Shown here piece after piece: positions 7,286 to 11,519 of a DNA stretch of 11,519 nt. Numbering within the stretch: the stretch's first letter is position 1; the number at the start of each line of letters is the position of its first letter. A program made the translations under genes and the position numbers. Where the stretch lies: assembly GCA_964496005.1 (NCBI GenBank), contig CAZBWW010000030.1:1-11519 (forward strand). The letters run 5' to 3'. Below the pieces are notes generated by a model. That model did not search any database and was not told where the DNA came from. It saw only the letters and a list, made by a program, of their open reading frames with translations. The DNA is from CAZBWW01 sp964496005. GTDB taxonomy: Bacteria > Patescibacteriota > WWE3 > UBA101185 > UBA10185.

Positions 7286-8465
7286 CTTTTTTGCATCGGT
7301 AGAACAGCAGGCAAACCCAGCGTTACGCGGTAAACCGATTGCCATAACAGGCAGTTCGGTTAGACGGGGGATTGCTTGTACCGCGTCAAAAGAAGCAAAA
7401 AAATTCGGGATCAAAACGGGCATGCCTATTTTTAAAGTGCGTGAATTGTGCCCGGAAATAATTGTAATAAAAGGGGATGCTACCAAGTACACTTATATAC
7501 ACAACGAGAGCTTGAAAATTTTTAATAAATACACGGATTTGGTTGAACCATTTAGTATTGACGAGGCGTTTTTGGACGTAACAGGCACTCAAAAGCTGTT
7601 TAGTTCGGCTGAAAACATCGCCCGTCTGATAAAAAAGGATATTCGAAAGGCTTTTGGCGAATACGTAACATGTTCAATTGGGATTGGACCAAATAAATTA
7701 CTGGCAAAGCTGGTGTCAGATTTTAACAAACCCGACGGGCTTTTTGTGGTAACGGAAAGTAATCTCCAGACTGTTCTGCACAAAGTACAGTTACAAGACT
7801 TTTGTGGTATAGGACCACGCCTGGAAAAACGGTTAAATGCTTTAGGCATAACAACTGTGGAGCAGCTGCAAGATACTCCCCTGCGGCGGCTGTATGCCGA
7901 ATTTGGAAATGTAGGCGGGTCTTTTATGAAGGATTTGAGCATGGGTGTGAACTACAGTACAGTTAAACCACTAACTTATGAGCGGCCAGTAAAATCTGTG
8001 AGTCATCAGCATACGTTATACAAAAATACGCGCGATCCTGAAATTATTAAAGCTAACCTCAGACGTCTAAGCGAAATGGTCGGTAAACGGATGCGACAGC
8101 ACAATGTGAAAGGGCAATATATTCATATTTTTCTGCGTGATGCCGATATGCACTTCTACGGAAACAAAACGAGAATAGGAAGACCAACAAATTCCGGGCG
8201 TGAAATTTTTTCACAGGTTGACCGCCTTTTTACTGACATGCGATGGACCAAAAACACCAGGTTGGTAGGTGTGGGCGTTACAAACCTACTAACAGAAAGC
8301 CATTGTATGAAACCGCTTTTCCCCGAAGATGAAAAGGCACAGGCGTTAGGTACTGCACTTGATAAAATAAATGACCGCTTTGGAAATTTTACGCTTATTC
8401 CGGCAAGCACACTGCGAGCCGACTCTACCAAAACCAAGATTAGTAGTTTTTTGAAGCATCACTAG
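7239..8465 (+). CDS. dinB: DNA polymerase IV (Y-family translesion polymerase)
   Basis: This error-prone polymerase extends primers past damaged bases. In its 408 aa the palm carries HIDYDSFFASVEQ with catalytic Asp13 and a steric-gate Phe18, and FSIDEAFLDVTG with Asp108 and Glu109. CSIGIGPNKLLAKLVSD (145-161) follows, then the thumb helix-hairpin-helix FCGIGPRLEKRLNALGI (188-204), and a little-finger domain from about 250 containing RPVKSVSHQHTL. All key residues are present and the length is normal. The extreme C-terminus KISSFLKHH could be a degenerate sliding-clamp-binding motif (consensus QLxLF), with Lys in place of Gln. The ATG at 7239 is the first possible start, since an in-frame TAA lies at 7218-7220; a weak AGAAG sits 5 nt before it. 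It overlaps the preceding 116-aa gene by 47 bp and converges on recO. Confidence 0.96.
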   Translation: MATNIKKQILHIDYDSFFASVEQQANPALRGKPIAITGSSVRRGIACTASKEAKKFGIKTGMPIFKVRELCPEIIVIKGDATKYTYIHNESLKIFNKYTDLVEPFSIDEAFLDVTGTQKLFSSAENIARLIKKDIRKAFGEYVTCSIGIGPNKLLAKLVSDFNKPDGLFVVTESNLQTVLHKVQLQDFCGIGPRLEKRLNALGITTVEQLQDTPLRRLYAEFGNVGGSFMKDLSMGVNYSTVKPLTYERPVKSVSHQHTLYKNTRDPEIIKANLRRLSEMVGKRMRQHNVKGQYIHIFLRDADMHFYGNKTRIGRPTNSGREIFSQVDRLFTDMRWTKNTRLVGVGVTNLLTESHCMKPLFPEDEKAQALGTALDKINDRFGNFTLIPASTLRADSTKTKISSFLKHH

Positions 8466-8550
8466 ACTGGTGATTAACGGGATTCAAACCAACTTAATAA
8501 AAAGTAATCGGACTGAAATAATGTTTAATTGGTTATCGGATCACACTTTT

Positions 8551-9285
8551 CTACCCGCCAAAAGCCTGTAACGATTTAAATTCGCCTTCCTGCACACCCT
8601 TCACATACATTTTAAGTATCTCATCGGCCTGTTTATACGCACCACCGTTTTTTGGCAGTTTGCCACGCGCCAACATATTTAAATACAACGCATCCGGTTT
8701 AGTAAGCTGTAACCCGGCAAGTTCACATGTACCACAAATAAACCCACCCAACCCCAAATTCACTTTATATACTGCCCAGTCGGGCGAAAAGTCTTTGCCG
8801 CATACTGCACATCGCTCAAACGTTAACTCGTAACCTAATAAACTCATTAGCGACAGCTCAAAAAAATTAACTGCGTACTCACTACCAGCCTGTACCATAT
8901 CCAACAGCTTTAGGGTTTTTAACAACAAATTAAATAGCCGCTCATTTTCACGCTCATTGGCATGCTCACCCTCTAAAAACTTATATACTAATTCAGCTAC
9001 ATAAAACCCTTTAGAAGCATCCGGCAACGATTTTTTTAACTGCTTAAATGAATTTTTACTCTGCACTTCCGTAATGTATTTGTACCCCTCTGTGGTTTCA
9101 GAAATACCTATAACTACGTGGTTTAAGGTGTCTAAATTTCCCCCGCGCCTGGAAGAAACCTTTCGCACCCCTTTAGCAAAAACCGTAATTTTGCCCTGCG
9201 TCTTCGAAAATACGGTAAATATTTTGTCGGCATCCTTATGATTTAGATGTTTCAGCACTATTGCTTCGAGGTTATATCTTGGCAT
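8551..9285 (-). CDS. recO: DNA repair protein RecO
   Basis: RecO binds single-stranded DNA and SSB and, with RecR, loads RecA at gaps during recombinational repair. The 244-aa length is typical. The N-terminal OB-fold opens with YNLEAIVLKHLNHKDADKIFTVFSKTQGK and the RecO-style 'AKGVRK' and 'RRGGNLDTLN' segments (about 4-55). A helical middle region is followed by a four-cysteine zinc finger, Cys159-x2-Cys162 and Cys184-x2-Cys187, and the LGLGGFIC turn. The ATG at 9283-9285 fits the family's start. No Shine-Dalgarno sequence is visible, and a TAGTAT hexamer ends only 6 nt before the ATG, so a leaderless message is possible, though no good -35 box is seen. It lies 81 bp behind the DUF4012 gene, with a terminator between them, and faces dinB tail to tail across 85 bp. 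Confidence 0.93.
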   Translation of the reverse strand: MPRYNLEAIVLKHLNHKDADKIFTVFSKTQGKITVFAKGVRKVSSRRGGNLDTLNHVVIGISETTEGYKYITEVQSKNSFKQLKKSLPDASKGFYVAELVYKFLEGEHANERENERLFNLLLKTLKLLDMVQAGSEYAVNFFELSLMSLLGYELTFERCAVCGKDFSPDWAVYKVNLGLGGFICGTCELAGLQLTKPDALYLNMLARGKLPKNGGAYKQADEILKMYVKGVQEGEFKSLQAFGG

Positions 9286-9299
9286 AGTTACATACTATC

Positions 9300-9326
9300 A
9301 AAAGCGGTCCTAAACTATAGGACCGC
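9300..9326 (-). terminator. Intrinsic terminator after the DUF4012 gene
   Basis: On the minus strand a perfect 9-bp stem, GCGGTCCTA paired with TAGGACCGC, encloses a 5-nt loop (TAGTT) and is followed by TTTT. It lies about 40 bp past the DUF4012 stop codon and just before recO, so it should end the envelope operon and insulate recO. The U-run is short, so read-through is possible. On the plus strand the stem is followed by AAAC, so it would not work in that direction. Confidence 0.75.
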
Positions 9327-9366
9327 AAACAGTACCTTACTGCAACTAATAATAAAATGAGCAACT

Positions 9367-11349
9367 TTAAAGAGGCATCTCCACCTTCTCATCCATGGTC
9401 AAATCTATTTCTGTCGTTTTTCCACTTACCGTAACGGTATGTTTCTCACTATTAATACCTGACTGTTTCTGAATGTACAAGTTATAATCATCGGTTCCTA
9501 CGGCTCCTTCAGGTAAATAATATTTAAACGTAACCGTCTTACTTTCACCCGGTGCGACAGTTACATATCCACCAAACCAATTTTTCCCCCGCTCCTCACC
9601 TTGTGATGCTGGATCTTCAGATCCATCTACACTAATTAACTCTGATCCCGCAGGAGCATAAAGGCGTACCCAATCCTGGTATCTAACTTTAAACGGATCA
9701 AATTCAGGACCTTTTTCGCCATAGGTATAATTAACATCAACTATTCGAACATATCTATCCCCTTCCCGCTCTAATTTATGATCAACGGTTTTATTAACAA
9801 ACCAGGAGTTCGTTTTCCCACCACCAAGGTTAGATGAAACCACCATTGCATAATCACCGGCAACAGGGTCAACTATTCTTCCTCCTAAATTATAGGTTTC
9901 AAGCAGCTGCTGTGCTTCCGGGTCAAAAACCCACACCTGAATATGCTTCCTGCGTGCCAAATCAATCCCCTTGTCTATTAACTTGGGCCACAAGTTTTTA
10001 TCTGATTCAAATACATTAACAAGCATTGCTTCCATCAGATCACCAAGGATTTTTTTTCTGTCCGCTTGCTCAGCTAAAGCTAAACTTGCTATCTTTTCAA
10101 GTTCTAAGGTTACTGTATCGGCACTGTATGTGACACCATTTAGCGTAACAGGACCGGTAACTTCCAGTAATTCTTCTAACACAACGGTATCAATCGTACC
10201 TATTCCGTCTACCGGTTTGAACTGCGCCGGTGCTAAAGGAATTGCCTGGCTCCAAAAAACATCAAACTGGTCTAAAGATGTCGGTAAATCAGGTGAAATG
10301 TTGGCATCGCGCGCAAACATGCGCTCAACTTTCAGATGATCTCTGTATGCCTGCGGAACTGCAGGAAATGTGTAATATGGATCAATTGCTTCAAGTGTAA
10401 AATCAATATTGTACGTACCATAAGAAGTAAAATCAGACGCCAACATTGCGTTAACTAGCCTAAATGTCGAAAAATACGTCCAAAACCCACCAGTTGGTCT
10501 AATTTCCTTGTCATTTTGCATTATAATCATATATCTTTTCTCGTCTCCTCCCACACCAAGCAAAGGCGGAATAACTACCAAGGCTTTCTTTATATCGGGG
10601 CCGGCCGCATTCAACTGTGTTAGGGTACTCTGCGCCTGCTCAATAATTTGCCTTATCGGCTGTCCGCGAAAGTTCTCCGGGTATCTGCTCGCATCAACTT
10701 TCGCTAATGCCTCACCCGCAAGTGTTAACTCATTAAGCGCGGGATCAAGGTCGTTTGCAATTTGCGGCATAATTGCTATCCAACTGGAAAAAGCTTCTAC
10801 TAAACTCATTTCCTGCACTTCCTGATCCGCAGATACTTTAAACCCACCTGCGTCTGCAAACGGCACTATCAAAACCAATATTTCACGACCGGCATCAACA
10901 ATATGTAAACCGGCGTTTATAAAATGATCAGAATCCGCATAATAATGTTTAACTCCGGGTAAATTTTTAGCCCACCCCATGCTGTCATTTCTTGCAGTCC
11001 GAAAATCTTCCAAATCTTTCTCTAATGTGTCTAAATCGGTGTTTAAGGCGACCAAGTCTCTAGCACCTGCGTTTTGCTGAATTTGTGCTATATCACCTTT
11101 AATTGTGTTAATGTTTGATAGTAATGCGTAAGCAGGTCTAAACGCGAAAAAGTACGCAAGTCCAAAGAGAATTGCTACTACTACAATAATTATACCGGCA
11201 CCTTTCCCAAACCGCTTTTTCCATTTGTGTTTACCCTGACCCCCAACCTTGCCAGACTTTCCCATTCCTCCATTCTTTGACATACCTGTTAGATCGTTTA
11301 CAGGTTTAATTTTCTTTTTGCCTCCGGTATAAAATGTTGTTTCTGCCAT
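9367..11349 (-). CDS. DUF4012 single-pass membrane protein
   Basis: This is a 660-aa protein of the DUF4012 family, whose biochemical function is not established. The N-terminus is cytoplasmic, Gly/Lys-rich and basic (1-50). One membrane helix GAGIIIVVVAILFGLAYFFAF (50-70) follows, then a coiled-coil-like region (about 78-125). The family signature MQNDKEIRPTGGFW (277-290) sits in the large extracytoplasmic part. A C-terminal beta-rich region (about 500-650) with phrases such as YAPAGSELISVDGS and VAPGESKTVTFKYYLPEG resembles an immunoglobulin-like wall domain. DUF4012 genes in Patescibacteria often sit among sugar transferase and glycosyltransferase genes, and here a sugar transferase ends 32 bp upstream. 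The start at 11347-11349 is supported by an AAAGGAAG ribosome-binding site. A role in envelope polysaccharide assembly or attachment is inferred from context. Confidence 0.88.
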   Translation of the reverse strand: MAETTFYTGGKKKIKPVNDLTGMSKNGGMGKSGKVGGQGKHKWKKRFGKGAGIIIVVVAILFGLAYFFAFRPAYALLSNINTIKGDIAQIQQNAGARDLVALNTDLDTLEKDLEDFRTARNDSMGWAKNLPGVKHYYADSDHFINAGLHIVDAGREILVLIVPFADAGGFKVSADQEVQEMSLVEAFSSWIAIMPQIANDLDPALNELTLAGEALAKVDASRYPENFRGQPIRQIIEQAQSTLTQLNAAGPDIKKALVVIPPLLGVGGDEKRYMIIMQNDKEIRPTGGFWTYFSTFRLVNAMLASDFTSYGTYNIDFTLEAIDPYYTFPAVPQAYRDHLKVERMFARDANISPDLPTSLDQFDVFWSQAIPLAPAQFKPVDGIGTIDTVVLEELLEVTGPVTLNGVTYSADTVTLELEKIASLALAEQADRKKILGDLMEAMLVNVFESDKNLWPKLIDKGIDLARRKHIQVWVFDPEAQQLLETYNLGGRIVDPVAGDYAMVVSSNLGGGKTNSWFVNKTVDHKLEREGDRYVRIVDVNYTYGEKGPEFDPFKVRYQDWVRLYAPAGSELISVDGSEDPASQGEERGKNWFGGYVTVAPGESKTVTFKYYLPEGAVGTDDYNLYIQKQSGINSEKHTVTVSGKTTEIDLTMDEKVEMPL

Positions 11350-11352
11350 AAA

Positions 11353-11360
11353 CTTCCTTT
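11353..11360 (-). promoter_or_regulatory. Shine-Dalgarno site of the DUF4012 gene
   Basis: AAAGGAAG lies 3 nt before the ATG, with the AGGA core about 5 nt from it. It is the best ribosome-binding site in the window and fixes the start codon. It contrasts with the first genes of the other transcription units, which have none. Confidence 0.7.
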
Positions 11361-11381
11361 CTAGTTACTAGCTATACTGTA

Positions 11382-11519
11382 CTAAACTGCACCCTTTCCA
11401 GACAAAACCGCAAAGGGGGTTTTAATTATAACCTGTAAATCATACAACAAAGAATGGGTTTTTGCATATTCGGCATCCATTCTAATTCTGTCTGGAAAAT
11501 GGACGTGAGATCTTCCGCC
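11382..11519 (-). CDS. Bacterial sugar transferase (undecaprenyl-phosphate sugar phosphotransferase type), C-terminal end, cut by the window edge
   Basis: Reading the minus strand from the right edge gives 45 codons and a TAG stop at 11382-11384. The residues include GGRSHVHF, DRIRMDAEYAKTHSLLYDLQ and VIIKTPFAVLSGKGAV. This matches the conserved C-terminus of the Bac_transf family (WcaJ/EpsL/PglC type): a 'GR..., eR..lD..Y....s...Dl.iilkT...vl.gkGA' ending. These membrane enzymes transfer a sugar-1-phosphate to undecaprenyl phosphate to start polysaccharide or glycan synthesis. The catalytic part lies outside the window. Only 32 bp separate its stop from the DUF4012 start, so the two are probably co-transcribed. 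Confidence 0.8.
   Translation of the reverse strand, partial: GGRSHVHFPDRIRMDAEYAKTHSLLYDLQVIIKTPFAVLSGKGAV

Noticed and set aside
8456..8550. Possible bidirectional terminator between dinB and recO (ATCAC...GTGAT hairpin around the dinB stop)
   Set aside because: The stem is only 5 bp with a 7-nt loop and no T-run follows it; a longer-range pairing with 8535-8545 needs a large loop and a bulge.
11404..11423. AAAACC...GGTTTT hairpin resembling a plus-strand terminator
   Set aside because: The stem is 6 bp and mostly A-T, and the stretch is coding sequence of the sugar transferase on the minus strand.
11425..11430. Perfect TATAAT on the minus strand upstream of the DUF4012 gene
   Set aside because: It lies inside the sugar transferase coding sequence and has no -35 box at 16-18 nt spacing; the nearest TTGTTG is only 14 nt away.

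Overview
The window reads as a chromosomal piece of an uncultivated Candidate Phyla Radiation (Patescibacteria) bacterium, perhaps of the Microgenomates/Katanobacteria type. The reasons are a compact AT-leaning genome with short spacers, a DUF4012 envelope protein next to a sugar transferase (a pairing common in that group), a divergent dimer-type glycyl-tRNA synthetase, and genes that read through normally with the standard bacterial code (no UGA recoding). The lineage is inferred from protein character only; no rRNA or ribosomal protein gene is present.

Layout from left to right. Positions 1-84 are AT-rich and I see no gene or clear terminator there. A glycyl-tRNA synthetase (85-1491, minus) lies downstream of a very large alpha-2-macroglobulin-like protein (1579-6753, minus, 1724 aa). 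A 181-bp divergent control region (6754-6934) separates this from a plus-strand pair: a 116-aa DUF6504-like protein (6935-7285), and a translesion DNA polymerase IV that overlaps its end (7239-8465). Converging on dinB are two minus-strand genes: recO (8551-9285) and, behind a clear hairpin terminator, a DUF4012 membrane protein (9367-11349). The last 138 bases hold the C-terminal end of a membrane sugar-phosphate transferase (11382-11519, minus), most likely the upstream partner of the DUF4012 gene in an envelope-polysaccharide operon.

The outstanding item is in the macroglobulin. Where the protease 'bait region' of this family should be, directly before the conserved TAYW segment, it carries a complete 129-residue Hint (intein-like, self-processing) domain. 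The Hint domain has an N-terminal Cys, a TxxH motif and a C-terminal His-Asn, but is followed by Gln rather than Cys/Ser/Thr. The thioester motif (GCTEQ) of the macroglobulin is intact. This suggests a protease trap or surface protein whose bait region is cut or rearranged by the protein itself.

Other points of interest are a perfect 10-bp inverted repeat with an internal 11-bp-period direct repeat over the promoter of the dinB pair (a probable operator), the DUF6504-like/dinB coupling, and promoters placed so close to three start codons that the transcripts look leaderless. The DUF4012 gene, which appears internal to its operon, instead has a good Shine-Dalgarno sequence. recO and dinB are both DNA-damage functions, but they are convergent and not co-transcribed.
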